Positions 22,290 to 30,901 of a stretch of DNA of 64,000 nucleotides are shown one piece after another (the stretch's first letter is position 1; each line of letters starts with the position of its first letter). A model generated the notes under the pieces. The model did no database searches, was not told where the DNA came from, and worked only from the letters and a program-made list of their open reading frames with translations. The stretch covers positions 7,006 through 71,005 of the forward strand of contig UQXK01000003.1 in NCBI GenBank assembly GCA_900544985.1, read 5' to 3'. The DNA is from an uncultured Eubacteriales bacterium (GTDB lineage Bacteria > Bacillota > Clostridia > Oscillospirales > CAG-272). The translations under genes and the position numbers were made by a program.

Positions 22290-22535
22290 ATGGTAAATGT
22301 AACGATTTGTATAGGAAGTTCATGTCACTTGAAGGGTTCGAGAAAAGTAGTCGAAAAGCTTCAACAGATCATATCGGAAAAAGGTCTTAAAGATAAAGTG
22401 GAGCTTTCCGGTACTTTCTGCATGGGAAGATGCGAAACAGGCGTCAGCGTTACCGTTGACGGCGAATATTTCTCCGTTTCTCCCGAAAGCGTAGACGAAT
22501 TTTTCGATAACGTTGTTATGGCACGCGTTAAATAA
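22290..22535 (+). CDS. Thioredoxin-like [2Fe-2S] protein
   Basis: 81 residues of the thioredoxin-like ferredoxin family (NuoE/HydC-type C-terminal fold). Four cluster Cys at 7, 12, 44 and 48 (CIGSSC and CMGRC) in the C-x4-C...C-x3-C order. It should accept or pass single electrons beside the [FeFe] hydrogenases encoded next. A 266-nt gap separates it from the APH-fold gene, so a separate promoter is likely; AGGAGTG precedes the ATG. In related clusters such small proteins are companions of sensory hydrogenases. Confidence 0.85.
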   Translation: MVNVTICIGSSCHLKGSRKVVEKLQQIISEKGLKDKVELSGTFCMGRCETGVSVTVDGEYFSVSPESVDEFFDNVVMARVK

Positions 22536-22582
22536 GCGCTGCCTCGAACGCTTGTGTATTTGAAGCGAAAGGATGAAACTCT

Positions 22583-24262
22583 ATGGCTGATGTTTTAAGA
22601 CTTAAAAAATCAAATTGCAAGAACTGCTATAAATGTATAAGACACTGTCCTGTAAAGGCGATAAGATTTTCGGGAAACCAGGCACATATCGTTTCCGATG
22701 ACTGTATACTTTGCGGTCAGTGTTTTGTTGTATGTCCTCAGAATGCCAAGGAAATAGTTGACGCAAAAGAGTATGTAAAGGTTCTTCTGGCTGGGGATAA
22801 AAAGGTAATAGCTTCCGTTGCGCCTTCTTTTGCCGCTTATTTTGAAAAATCGGGTATTGATTCTCTTGAAGAAGCGCTCAAAAAGCTCGGATTTTTTGCC
22901 GCCGAGGAAACGGCGATAGGCGCGACGATTGTAAAACGCGAATACGAAAAGCTTATAAAAGAGAAAAAAGAAGAGGTTATAATATCCTCCTGCTGTCATT
23001 CCGTAAATCTTTTGATAGGAAAATATTATCCGGAACTACTTAAATATCTTGCTCCCGTGGCAACACCTATGGAGGCGCATTGCCTTGATATAAAGAAAAG
23101 ATACCCGGATGCCGTTACGGTGTTTATAGGACCGTGCGTTGCGAAAAAAGACGAGATCTCTTATGATAAAGCGGTCGACGCAGTGCTTACATTTGAAGAG
23201 CTTTCGGAAATGTTCGAAAAAGAAAATATTAAAGTTGCCGAATCGCGCGAGTCCAACGAAAAGAGCCGCGCAAGGCTGTTTCCGACAGTCGGCGGTATTC
23301 TTAAAACGATGGATCTTTCCGACGATTCGTATACATATCTGACTGTTGACGGAGTGGAGAACTGCAAGGCGGCGCTTTCCGATATTTCGGAAGGAAAAAC
23401 GGGAAGATGCTTTGTTGAGATGTCCGCGTGTGCGGGAAGCTGTATCGGCGGTCCCATAATGGAGAAATACGGAAATTCTCCCGTAAGGCATTTTAAAGCG
23501 ATAAGCGATTATGCGGGAAAAGAGGACTTTGATGTATCCCAACCCGATTCAAAAGAAGTTTATGTAAACCGCACATATATAGGTCACGGCAGGATAATGC
23601 CGAGTGAGAGCGAGATACGCGAAGTTCTTGGTAAAACCGGAAAATTTACTCCCGAAGACGAACTCAACTGCGGAACATGCGGCTACAATACGTGTCGCGA
23701 AAAGGCGATAGCCGTTTTGCAGGGCAAGGCTGATGTCAATATGTGCCTGCCGTTCCTTATGGAAAAATCAGAGAGATTTTCCAATAATATACTCAGCAAT
23801 ACTCCCAACGGAATAATCGTCGTAAACGAGGAACTCGAAGTACAGCAACTTAACAAATCGGCGTTGAAGATGGTAGGTCTTTCTTCCGCTTCCGACATTC
23901 TCGGCGACCATGTTATGAGAATTATGGATCCCATACCGTTTATCGACGTTCTCGAAAACGGAAAGAGGATCTTCAACAAACGCGAGTATTTTGCGGAATA
24001 TGACAAATATTTCGAAATAACGATAGTTCATGATAAAAATTCCCGTATACTCATCGCGATAATGCGAGACATCACGGAGGAAGAAGCGGAAAAACGCGAA
24101 AAAGAGCAGCTTGCTCACCAGACTGCCGAAATTGCGGATAAGGTCGTAGACAAGCAGATGAGGATCGTCCAGGAAATAGCCTCTCTTCTCGGAGAGACAG
24201 CCGCCGAGACGAAGATAGCTCTTACAAAGTTAAAGGAGTCGATGCCGCATGATGAAGAATAA
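22583..24262 (+). CDS. Sensory-type [FeFe] hydrogenase with PAS domain (HydS-like, group C)
   Basis: 559 residues. Two N-terminal 4Fe-4S motifs (C12/15/18/22 and C41/44/47/51), then an H-cluster domain with modified signatures: SSCCHSV (L1, about 135-141), GPCVAKK (L2, 183-189) and MSACAGSCIGG (L3, 280-290). A further Fe-S motif follows (C363, C366, C371, C388), then a PAS domain (about 400-500) and a C-terminal coiled coil. Catalytic enzymes have TSCCPAW/F and MACxGGC; replacement of Pro by His and of the L3 context, with PAS fusion and no electron-transfer partner, is typical of putatively H2-sensing group C proteins. It overlaps the PP2C-like phosphatase gene by 14 nt, so signal output through that phosphatase is the likely scheme. 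Confidence 0.9.
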   Translation: MADVLRLKKSNCKNCYKCIRHCPVKAIRFSGNQAHIVSDDCILCGQCFVVCPQNAKEIVDAKEYVKVLLAGDKKVIASVAPSFAAYFEKSGIDSLEEALKKLGFFAAEETAIGATIVKREYEKLIKEKKEEVIISSCCHSVNLLIGKYYPELLKYLAPVATPMEAHCLDIKKRYPDAVTVFIGPCVAKKDEISYDKAVDAVLTFEELSEMFEKENIKVAESRESNEKSRARLFPTVGGILKTMDLSDDSYTYLTVDGVENCKAALSDISEGKTGRCFVEMSACAGSCIGGPIMEKYGNSPVRHFKAISDYAGKEDFDVSQPDSKEVYVNRTYIGHGRIMPSESEIREVLGKTGKFTPEDELNCGTCGYNTCREKAIAVLQGKADVNMCLPFLMEKSERFSNNILSNTPNGIIVVNEELEVQQLNKSALKMVGLSSASDILGDHVMRIMDPIPFIDVLENGKRIFNKREYFAEYDKYFEITIVHDKNSRILIAIMRDITEEEAEKREKEQLAHQTAEIADKVVDKQMRIVQEIASLLGETAAETKIALTKLKESMPHDEE

Positions 24263-25424
24263 TCTATGTGCCGATATAGGTTATACGAGCATAAATCATG
24301 TAGGAGAGCAGCTTTGCGGAGACCATGTCGACATTGTGGAACGCGATGAAGAATCCATAATCGTTCTTGCGGACGGTCTTGGCAGCGGCGTTAAGGCAAG
24401 CATACTTTCAACTCTTACCGCGAAAATAATTTCAACTATGCTTGCAGAAGGGCTGAAACTCGAAGACGCCGTGGAAACGATCGCCGCGACCCTTCCGATA
24501 TGTTCTGTGAGAAAGGTTGCTTACTCCACTTTTACGGTCGTTCGTATAATCGGAAACCGCAGAGCGGAGATAATACAGTACGACAATCCCGCTCTTATAA
24601 TGCTCCGTGACGGAGAAAATGTAGAGCTTCCGACAACAAAGCTTTCGATAGAGGGGAAAACGATATACCGTTCGGAGACAGTGCTCCGTGAAAACGATCT
24701 CTTTGTATTTTTCAGCGACGGCGTAGAGCACGCCGGTATGGGAAATTCATATAATTTCGGCTGGAAGCGCGAAAACATAATCGAATTTATGAAAACGTTT
24801 TACGGCGTGGGATTTGCCGCGAAAACGCTTTCGACGATACTTGTCGACGAATGCAACCGTCTTTATGACAATGCTCCTGCGGACGACGCTACGGTCTGTG
24901 TTATAAGGATACGTCCCAGGGTTCAGATGAACCTTCTTATCGGTCCGCCCTCCGATCCGTCGGACTGCAACAGAATGATGTCTCTTTTCTTCGGAAAAGA
25001 GGGAAAACATATAATCTGCGGCGGCACGACTTCGTCTATCGCGTCGGCTTATTTAAAAAAGCCGCTTAAAACAAGCATACTTTATACCGACCCGGAGATT
25101 CCGCCCACGGCGGAGCTTGAAGGCGTTGATCTCGTTACGGAAGGCGTAATAACGATGAGCAGGGTGCTCGAATACGCAAAGGGGTATCTTGACGATAACC
25201 ACTCATACGAAACATGGAGCACAAAGCAGGACGGCGCATCCAAGATAGCAAGACTTCTCTTCGAAGAGGCGACGGATATAAACTTTTTTGTCGGACGCGC
25301 TATAAATCCCGCTCATCAGAATCCTTCGCTACCGATCAATTTCAATATAAAAATGGGTCTTGTGGATTCTCTGTCGGAGTGCCTTAAAAAAATGGGCAAG
25401 AAGCTTAAAGTTTTATATTTTTAG
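24249..25424 (+). CDS. SpoIIE/PP2C-like phosphatase with extra C-terminal domain
   Basis: 391 residues. Residues about 5-220 are a PPM/SpoIIE fold: metal-binding Asp in LADGLGSGVKAS (D42), FFSDGVEHAG and PADDATVCVIRI. The remaining ~165 residues (from MNLLIGPPSDPSD) are an unrecognised domain rich in short conserved-looking turns. The gene starts inside the end of the sensory hydrogenase gene, a strong sign that the two act together: redox/H2 state sensed by HydS, output as dephosphorylation of a Ser/Thr-phosphoprotein. The substrate is unknown; an APH-fold gene lies 2.2 kb upstream. It is followed within 12 nt by the group B hydrogenase gene. Confidence 0.85.
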   Translation: MMKNNLCADIGYTSINHVGEQLCGDHVDIVERDEESIIVLADGLGSGVKASILSTLTAKIISTMLAEGLKLEDAVETIAATLPICSVRKVAYSTFTVVRIIGNRRAEIIQYDNPALIMLRDGENVELPTTKLSIEGKTIYRSETVLRENDLFVFFSDGVEHAGMGNSYNFGWKRENIIEFMKTFYGVGFAAKTLSTILVDECNRLYDNAPADDATVCVIRIRPRVQMNLLIGPPSDPSDCNRMMSLFFGKEGKHIICGGTTSSIASAYLKKPLKTSILYTDPEIPPTAELEGVDLVTEGVITMSRVLEYAKGYLDDNHSYETWSTKQDGASKIARLLFEEATDINFFVGRAINPAHQNPSLPINFNIKMGLVDSLSECLKKMGKKLKVLYF

Positions 25425-25435
25425 GAGATTTTCCA

Positions 25436-26878
25436 GTGAGAAAATTTGATACAAAGGTACAACACCTTAAATACAAAGTTCTGCGCGAGGTTGCGCGCCA
25501 CGCATGGAAGGGCGATCTTATAGACCATATTGTAGATATACCGAAGGAGATAATTCCCGGCAAAACTTCTACTATGCGCTGCTGTATACACAAAGAGCGC
25601 GCAATTCTTTCCGAGCGTGTCAAGCTCGCAATGGGCGGAAACAAGAATAATCCCAATGTTATAGAGGTTATAGATATCGCCTGCGACGATTGCCCGACGA
25701 GCGGATATGACGTAACGGAATTTTGCCGCGGCTGTCTTGCGCACAGATGCGAGGACGTTTGTCCGCGCGATGCTATCGAATTTGATGAGCACCAGAAGGC
25801 GCACATAAACAAATCCAAATGTATAAATTGCGGAAAATGCGCACAGGCCTGCCCTTATTCCGCTATTATAAACAGAAAGAGACCGTGCGAAAATGCCTGC
25901 AAGGTCAAAGCGATAAGCCCTGCGGAGGACGGAAGCGCAAGTATCGACAATAACAAATGCATTTCCTGCGGCGCGTGCGTTTATCAGTGTCCGTTCGGCG
26001 CTATATCCGATAAATCGTTTATGCTCAATGTCATAGACATGATAAAAAAGAGCGACAACAATAAGAAGTACAAGATCTATGCCGTCGTCGCTCCCAGCAT
26101 ATCCGGTCAGTTCTCCTACGCCGGAGCCACTCTCGGTCAGGTGGTAAACGGAATAAAGAGACTCGGGTTTTACAGCGTTATCGAAGCAGCGCTCGGCGCT
26201 GACATGGTGGCGTACAAGGAAGCGGGAGAACTCGCGGAAAAGGGATTTCTCACAAGCTCCTGCTGTCCCGCTTTCGTATCTTACATACAAAAACAGTTCC
26301 CGTCGCTGAGCGACAACATATCCCACAATCTTTCGCCTATGGCGGAGATCGCAAGCTTCATAAAGAACAACGATCCCGATTGCAAGATCGTGTTTATAGG
26401 TCCGTGTACCGCGAAAAAGATGGAATTTCAGCTTGACAGCGTCCACTCTTACATAGACAGCGTTATCACATTCGAAGAGCTGCAAGCGCTTTTCGACAGC
26501 CGCGATTTCGATATAACGACTTTTGATGAGACGCCGCTTGACAATGCGTCTTACTACGGAAGAATATTTGCACGTTGCGGCGGTCTTTCCGACGCCGTTG
26601 CGGAGGCTTTAAAGGAACGCGGAGTAGACGATTTTGTTCTCAACGGAATTGCGTGCGACGGAATAGAAGCGTGCAGAATGGAACTTTTGAAAGCGTCAAA
26701 AGGCAAATCCTCATATAACTTTATAGAGGGAATGGCGTGCGTCGGCGGATGTATCGGCGGCGCGGGATGCCTTACCCACGGAGAAAAGAACAAATCGGAA
26801 GTAGACAAATACGGCAAAGAGGCTGCGGAAAAAACGATAAGCGATGCTATCGGTTTTGTAAGCGCTCTTAAAAAATGA
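25436..26878 (+). CDS. [FeFe] hydrogenase, group B type (ferredoxin-linked)
   Basis: 480 residues from a GTG start with TAGGAG 8 nt upstream. A Cys-rich N-terminal part (CDDC, FCRGC..RCEDVC) precedes two 4Fe-4S motifs (C129/132/135/139 and C175/178/181/185), then the H-cluster domain with canonical catalytic signatures TSSCCPAFV (273-281), GPCTAKKME (322-330) and EGMACVGGCIGG (431-442). It should reduce protons to H2, probably with reduced ferredoxin, in the cytoplasm; group B enzymes are widespread in anaerobes but little characterised. It is the last gene of the cluster and is followed by a strong terminator. Maturases HydEFG are not in the window. Confidence 0.9.
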   Translation: MRKFDTKVQHLKYKVLREVARHAWKGDLIDHIVDIPKEIIPGKTSTMRCCIHKERAILSERVKLAMGGNKNNPNVIEVIDIACDDCPTSGYDVTEFCRGCLAHRCEDVCPRDAIEFDEHQKAHINKSKCINCGKCAQACPYSAIINRKRPCENACKVKAISPAEDGSASIDNNKCISCGACVYQCPFGAISDKSFMLNVIDMIKKSDNNKKYKIYAVVAPSISGQFSYAGATLGQVVNGIKRLGFYSVIEAALGADMVAYKEAGELAEKGFLTSSCCPAFVSYIQKQFPSLSDNISHNLSPMAEIASFIKNNDPDCKIVFIGPCTAKKMEFQLDSVHSYIDSVITFEELQALFDSRDFDITTFDETPLDNASYYGRIFARCGGLSDAVAEALKERGVDDFVLNGIACDGIEACRMELLKASKGKSSYNFIEGMACVGGCIGGAGCLTHGEKNKSEVDKYGKEAAEKTISDAIGFVSALKK

Positions 26879-26914
26879 TATTATTTGCTTTAAATGCGGA
26901 TAATAACGAAGATG

Positions 26915-26940
26915 ACGGCGCATGAATTCTCATGCGCCGT
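26915..26940 (+). terminator. Terminator of the hydrogenase cluster
   Basis: Perfect 11-bp stem ACGGCGCATGA/TCATGCGCCGT with an ATTC loop, then TCGATATTTTT. Confidence 0.8.
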
Positions 26941-27021
26941 TCGATATTTTTAAAAAGCGGCGCTTGACAAAATCGTACGCCGGAGATATTATATATGAAA
27001 ATAATCATGCGGGAGAAATAA

Positions 27022-28326
27022 ATGTACAGGATAGTTTCAAATCTGATTATATACGGAGATATGCCCAAAGACAGCATACTTATAAGGCTTTCGGAGATTT
27101 TTAAAGATCTTGAAAAGAGTGATTTTGATAAAGAGGAGCTTATTTCGAGAGTTTATACAGAGATAAAGAGGCTTCTTGTGCTTTCGACGGATAACGGTTT
27201 TACGGGGAATCTGTGGCACTGTTATATAACATATCTCATAGTCATGAGCGAAAATCCGTTCAGCCTTGTCTGCGAAAAGATAGGAAGCAGAAACGGAAGC
27301 GTAAATCATTTCGCGAAAAATGATTTTGCCTTGTTCCGCGAGCTTTTCGGGTTTGATTTTTCGGATATCGAAAAGAAGCTCGGTATAGATTGTTTCTCCT
27401 GCATAACGGATTATTCGGCGATAGAAAAACCGGAGCTTATGTACAACAAAAATGTGAGCGAAAAGATAAGAGCGCTCAGTACTTCTCTTGAAAATACAGC
27501 GGATGTCGACGGCTTTTTCAAAGCCGTTACGGATTTTTACCGCGATTTCGGCGTAGGAACATTCGGACTCAACAAAGCTTTCAGGCTTGAAACTCAAAAC
27601 GAAAATGATATTTGCCTTATTCCGATAAACAATATGGATAAGGTTATGCTTTCCGATATCGTCGGATATGAGATACAGAAGAAAAAACTTGTCGATAATA
27701 CGCGCGCATTCGTTTCGGGAAAGAAAGCAAATAACGTTTTGCTTTACGGCGACAGCGGCACAGGTAAATCCACGAGCATAAAAGCTATCGTAAACGAGTT
27801 CTATGAAGACGGATTGCGCATGATAGAGATATACAAACACCAGTTCAAATATCTTTCGAAAGTCATAGCGAAGATAAAAAATCGCAATTATAAATTTATA
27901 ATATATATGGACGACCTTTCATTCGAGGATTTTGAAACGGATTATAAATTTTTGAAGGCGGTTATAGAAGGCGGAGTTGAAACAAGACCCGATAATGTGC
28001 TTATATATGCGACATCGAACAGACGCCATCTTATAAAAGAGACGCAGGGCGACATGGACGATATGGAACGCGTGAACGATATGCACCATTCCGACACCGT
28101 GGAAGAGAAGCTTTCTCTTGCTTACCGTTTCGGTGTTACGATAAATTATTCAAGACCGACAAGGGAAGAGTTTTCCAATATAGTTTCGGAGCATGCGGAT
28201 AAAAACGGTATTAAAACGCCGAAAGATGAACTTTTGAAAGAAGCTTTCAAATGGCAGTCGGCTCACGGCGGAATTTCCGGAAGAACGGCGGAGCAATTTA
28301 TAAAATATATGCTGGGTAAAAGTTGA
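27022..28326 (+). CDS. DUF815-type AAA+ ATPase
   Basis: 434 residues. The N-terminal ~180 residues are helical. The P-loop domain has Walker A GDSGTGKST (about 240-248), Walker B FIIYMDDLSFE, a sensor-1 region LIYATSNRRHL and an arginine-finger-like RPTREEF stretch, the layout of the DUF815 family of AAA+ proteins. The function of the family is unknown; the name 'ATP-binding protein' is all that is safe. GGGAGAA precedes the ATG. It is a single gene between two terminators and marks the end of the core metabolic region before the accessory stretch. Confidence 0.85.
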   Translation: MYRIVSNLIIYGDMPKDSILIRLSEIFKDLEKSDFDKEELISRVYTEIKRLLVLSTDNGFTGNLWHCYITYLIVMSENPFSLVCEKIGSRNGSVNHFAKNDFALFRELFGFDFSDIEKKLGIDCFSCITDYSAIEKPELMYNKNVSEKIRALSTSLENTADVDGFFKAVTDFYRDFGVGTFGLNKAFRLETQNENDICLIPINNMDKVMLSDIVGYEIQKKKLVDNTRAFVSGKKANNVLLYGDSGTGKSTSIKAIVNEFYEDGLRMIEIYKHQFKYLSKVIAKIKNRNYKFIIYMDDLSFEDFETDYKFLKAVIEGGVETRPDNVLIYATSNRRHLIKETQGDMDDMERVNDMHHSDTVEEKLSLAYRFGVTINYSRPTREEFSNIVSEHADKNGIKTPKDELLKEAFKWQSAHGGISGRTAEQFIKYMLGKS

Positions 28327-28337
28327 AAAAATAAAGG

Positions 28338-28370
28338 AAAAGCGCTGTCTTTTGTAAGACGGCGCTTTTT
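28338..28370 (+). terminator. Terminator of the DUF815 gene
   Basis: AAAAGCGC-TGTCTT / AAGACG-GCGCTTTT stem with a short loop and T5. Confidence 0.85.
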
Positions 28371-28384
28371 ATATTATGCATAAT

Positions 28385-28413
28385 TTGACAAAAACGTAAA
28401 AATGTGGTATAAT
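28385..28413 (+). promoter_or_regulatory. Strong promoter leading into the repeat leader
   Basis: TTGACA (28385-28390), 17 nt, TATAAT (28408-28413). The first gene downstream starts only at 28731, so the transcript would have a ~310-nt repeat-containing leader. Confidence 0.8.
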
Positions 28414-28665
28414 ATACATAGAAAGTTTGCTACGCAAACTTTGGTGAAACCATAGTTTTGCCGACGCGCTATTGCGCGTCCTATGTAATTGACGGCTTCG
28501 CACAAATGCCCTTGCAAGCAAGCATTTTTGCTTCATGGTAGAATATACGCAGAAAATTTGCTACACAAACTTTGTAAAAACCATAATTTCGCCGACGCGC
28601 TATGCGCGTCCTTGCAAGCAAATGCGATTATTTCATGAAAAAATATACGCAGAAGACTTGCATAT
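28411..28665 (+). repeat. Direct-repeat leader, two and a half units
   Basis: Units begin AATATAC(A/G)(T/C)AGAAA at 28411, 28551 and (partial) 28646. Each full unit has the palindrome AAAGTTTGCTACGCAAACTTT or its variant, an ACCATA(G/A)TTT.GCCG spacer, the hairpin GACGCGCTAT(T)GCGCGTC and TTGCAAGCAA. Differences between units are point changes, some compensated within stems. No coding potential; it lies in the 5' leader of the small membrane-protein gene. Confidence 0.7.
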
Positions 28666-28730
28666 AGACATTGAGCAGACCCAAAACAAAATTAAATTCT
28701 TTATCAATTAAATTTTTGGAGGGCGACAAC

Positions 28731-29342
28731 ATGAAGAAAAATAAGAATGTGGCAGATCAATATTTTAAGCAAAACGGTTTTTCTATCGCGGAAGTTGTAT
28801 TGATAATTTTGATTGTTGTTTCGGCAATCGCTGCAACATTTATCAGAGGTGGATTACCGATCGGTTTACCGATATTGATAATCAGCATTAGTGGATTTAT
28901 TCTTGTTAGAAGTTCAAAAGTCAAAGACGAAGAGATAGACGCATTACTTGCAAAACTGTTGACGGAAAACAATATCCATTGTACGGATAACACTTTTGTC
29001 GGCTACGAATTGAAAAACACCGCTGTGAAGAAAAGAAAAGACGGAAAAATCATTTCTCCCAAGTATTATGTAACTTCCGTAGAATTTTCGCTTTCCGAAG
29101 AAATCGTTTTTTATGTCAATGCCGTTGATTTGATTAACCTTGATGTGACGAAGGACTTTTATACGGTAAAAAGCAAAGACGGGGTTTCTTTGAGTGAAGA
29201 AAGCGTTCACACTCCTGTTGGAATTAAAAAAGCGACATATTTGAATATCGATGGCTGTGAATATCCGATTCCGGTTGATTTGAGAGATTATAATTCCTCA
29301 CAATTGATTGAGAAAATTTGCAGCGTATATGAAAAAAATTAA
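28731..29342 (+). CDS. Hypothetical membrane protein with cytoplasmic domain
   Basis: 203 residues from the ATG at 28731 (TTTGGAGGGCGAC upstream; the longer frame from 28671 lacks a ribosome site). Two membrane segments (about 21-40 and 45-62) are followed by a soluble domain of ~140 residues with a basic stretch (KKRKDGKIISPKYYVTSVEF). No family recognised. It lies behind the repeat leader and 18 nt before the holin-like gene, with a shared terminator-like hairpin, so the two may form an operon of mobile origin. Confidence 0.65.
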   Translation: MKKNKNVADQYFKQNGFSIAEVVLIILIVVSAIAATFIRGGLPIGLPILIISISGFILVRSSKVKDEEIDALLAKLLTENNIHCTDNTFVGYELKNTAVKKRKDGKIISPKYYVTSVEFSLSEEIVFYVNAVDLINLDVTKDFYTVKSKDGVSLSEESVHTPVGIKKATYLNIDGCEYPIPVDLRDYNSSQLIEKICSVYEKN

Positions 29343-29360
29343 AAAAGGAGGTAATATATA

Positions 29361-29633
29361 ACGAATAATATCGAAATAGTAAGCATTCCCGCAATCGCGG
29401 TCATAGTGTGCTCATTTATGCAGCTGCTCAAAAATTTGATAGACAATGAAAAGTTCAATAAATTCATTCCGCTTTTCTCTGTTGTATGCGGTTCGGTTCT
29501 CGGAGTTATTGCATTTTACTTTTATCCCGGATTTCTTCCGGCGGATAATGTTGTTGTAGCTCTTATGATAGGCGCGGCGTCCGGATGGGCGGCGACCGGG
29601 GCTAATCAAACGTTAAAGCAGCTTACAAAATAA
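29361..29633 (+). CDS. Phage holin-like membrane protein (ACG at the start position)
   Basis: The frame is open from upstream of ACG at 29361 to the TAA at 29633. AAGGAGG sits exactly 8 nt before this ACG, where ATG is expected, and the following NNIEIVSIPAIAVIVCSFMQ continues as a first membrane span; a second (about 36-52) and third (about 61-78) follow. The pattern resembles A118/Hol118-type holins (about 90 residues, three spans). An internal GTG at 29406 has no ribosome site and would cut the first span. So either ACG initiates weakly, a point mutation has silenced the gene, or the base is a sequencing error. No endolysin lies beside it. Confidence 0.55.
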   Translation, partial: TNNIEIVSIPAIAVIVCSFMQLLKNLIDNEKFNKFIPLFSVVCGSVLGVIAFYFYPGFLPADNVVVALMIGAASGWAATGANQTLKQLTK

Positions 29634-29655
29634 TATAAATTAAAATTTTACTTAT

Positions 29656-29681
29656 TACCGCCGCCATTTTTGACGGCGGTA
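29656..29681 (+). terminator. Hairpin after the holin-like gene
   Basis: TACCGCCG/CGGCGGTA with a 10-nt loop, followed by TATCTTTAT; a weak intrinsic terminator. Confidence 0.55.
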
Positions 29682-29827
29682 TATCTTTATAAAAAACGGA
29701 TTTTTATATTGAAGCGAATATAAAAGAATTTTAACTTGGCTTTTTAATCGGCGTATATGTACAATACGCGATAAATATTTTTGTCAGATACAATAATTGC
29801 GTTCGCTTTTTTGTGCAAGCCGCGAAA

Positions 29828-30376
29828 TTACTTTATTCTTCTATACTTCATGTTCAAATCCTCTAAAAATCCCATGCTGATTAAATCTCGTTTTATTGCG
29901 ATGTAATCGTCATGTATTTTTAAAAGTGCCGCAACAACTTCCAACTCAGAATATATTTTATTCAATTCGAAATTTGAGGCAATATAAGCCATAACAATCT
30001 CACGTTTTTTTTGTTGAGCGGGTATTTGCTTTAATTTTCCATATTCAAAAAAGCTTTCAATAACCTTTTCCTCATATGTTCTGCTATCATCTACTGTGGT
30101 AGCTGACTTTATAAGAGCCTCAATAGACATGTTCATGATATCATAGTTAAGTGAGTATATGATATAATGCTGTATTTTTGTTGACTTAACGATTCCTGCT
30201 TTCTTTAATTTATTCATATGATAAGTGACCGTTGGAGTTGATAAATTCAATTTATAAGCGAGATATTCCGAATAACTGTCTTTTTTCAGCAAAATTCCGA
30301 TAATTTTTAATCTGGATTCATCCGCCAGCACTTTGAGAATTTCCAAAGCATCATTATTTTTATACGATTCCGGCAT
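29828..30376 (-). CDS. ArsR-type regulator fused to a DUF2087 domain
   Basis: About 182 residues if started at the ATG at 30376 (AAAGG upstream); a 14-residue longer start at 30418 would overlap the preceding gene by 34 nt. The N-terminal winged helix has the ArsR pattern (LKVLADESRLKIIGILLKKD, LSTPTVTYHMNKLKKAGIV). The C-terminal ~75 residues (KLKQIPAQQKKREIVMAYIA, then KIYSELEVVAALLKIHDD) are a DUF2087 domain. Function is transcriptional control with an unknown signal. It is the second gene of an operon whose promoter carries a 26-bp palindrome, a likely autoregulatory operator. No metal-binding Cys pair typical of ArsR/SmtB is seen. Confidence 0.8.
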   Translation of the reverse strand: MPESYKNNDALEILKVLADESRLKIIGILLKKDSYSEYLAYKLNLSTPTVTYHMNKLKKAGIVKSTKIQHYIIYSLNYDIMNMSIEALIKSATTVDDSRTYEEKVIESFFEYGKLKQIPAQQKKREIVMAYIASNFELNKIYSELEVVAALLKIHDDYIAIKRDLISMGFLEDLNMKYRRIK

Positions 30377-30384
30377 AACTGTTT

Positions 30385-30876
30385 TTAACCTTTCAAAGAT
30401 TCCCAAAGGTTCTCCCATTTACCAAGCAATTCGGTAATAGTATCCAGAACCATTCTGATTTCAAATATCGCCTCGATATCCCCCGCTGATTCGGCTTTTT
30501 CCAGCTCGATTTTATTTTTATCCAGAAAAGCGCTTCGCAACATCATTACCGCATGAGAATATACCAGAAAAATTTTTTTGCTTTCAGCATCCATGCATTC
30601 TTCATACCATGCTTTGCAATCAGAAAAATAATTGATGCCGACCTTTCCAAAAACCCGATTTTCCCTAATGCCATAATACATTTCATCATAGGGAACATCT
30701 GAAAACTTCATTCCGACAATTTTTATTGCTTGATCTATTATGCTGCTTGAAATTTTATATGCTTTTAATGCATTTTTTTGCTTGACATCCAATTTAGACA
30801 TTTTTTGTATAATGTCCTGCTTCATTTCATCAGCAATATCAATCATTTTCTTTTCCATATCTTGACTTGTCATCAT
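30385..30876 (-). CDS. Hypothetical helical protein, partner of the ArsR-DUF2087 regulator
   Basis: 163 residues, mostly predicted helix, soluble, no signal peptide. AAAGGAGAAGC precedes the double ATGATG start. No family recognised; the middle section (MKFSDVPYDEMYYGIRENRV, WYEECMDAESKKI) gives no motif. It is the first gene of the operon with the ArsR-type regulator and ends 8 nt before that regulator's preferred start. The pairing suggests that it is the effector or co-sensor controlled by the regulator. Confidence 0.65.
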   Translation of the reverse strand: MMTSQDMEKKMIDIADEMKQDIIQKMSKLDVKQKNALKAYKISSSIIDQAIKIVGMKFSDVPYDEMYYGIRENRVFGKVGINYFSDCKAWYEECMDAESKKIFLVYSHAVMMLRSAFLDKNKIELEKAESAGDIEAIFEIRMVLDTITELLGKWENLWESLKG

Positions 30877-30901
30877 TGCTTCTCCTTTAAAAATTTGATA
30901 T

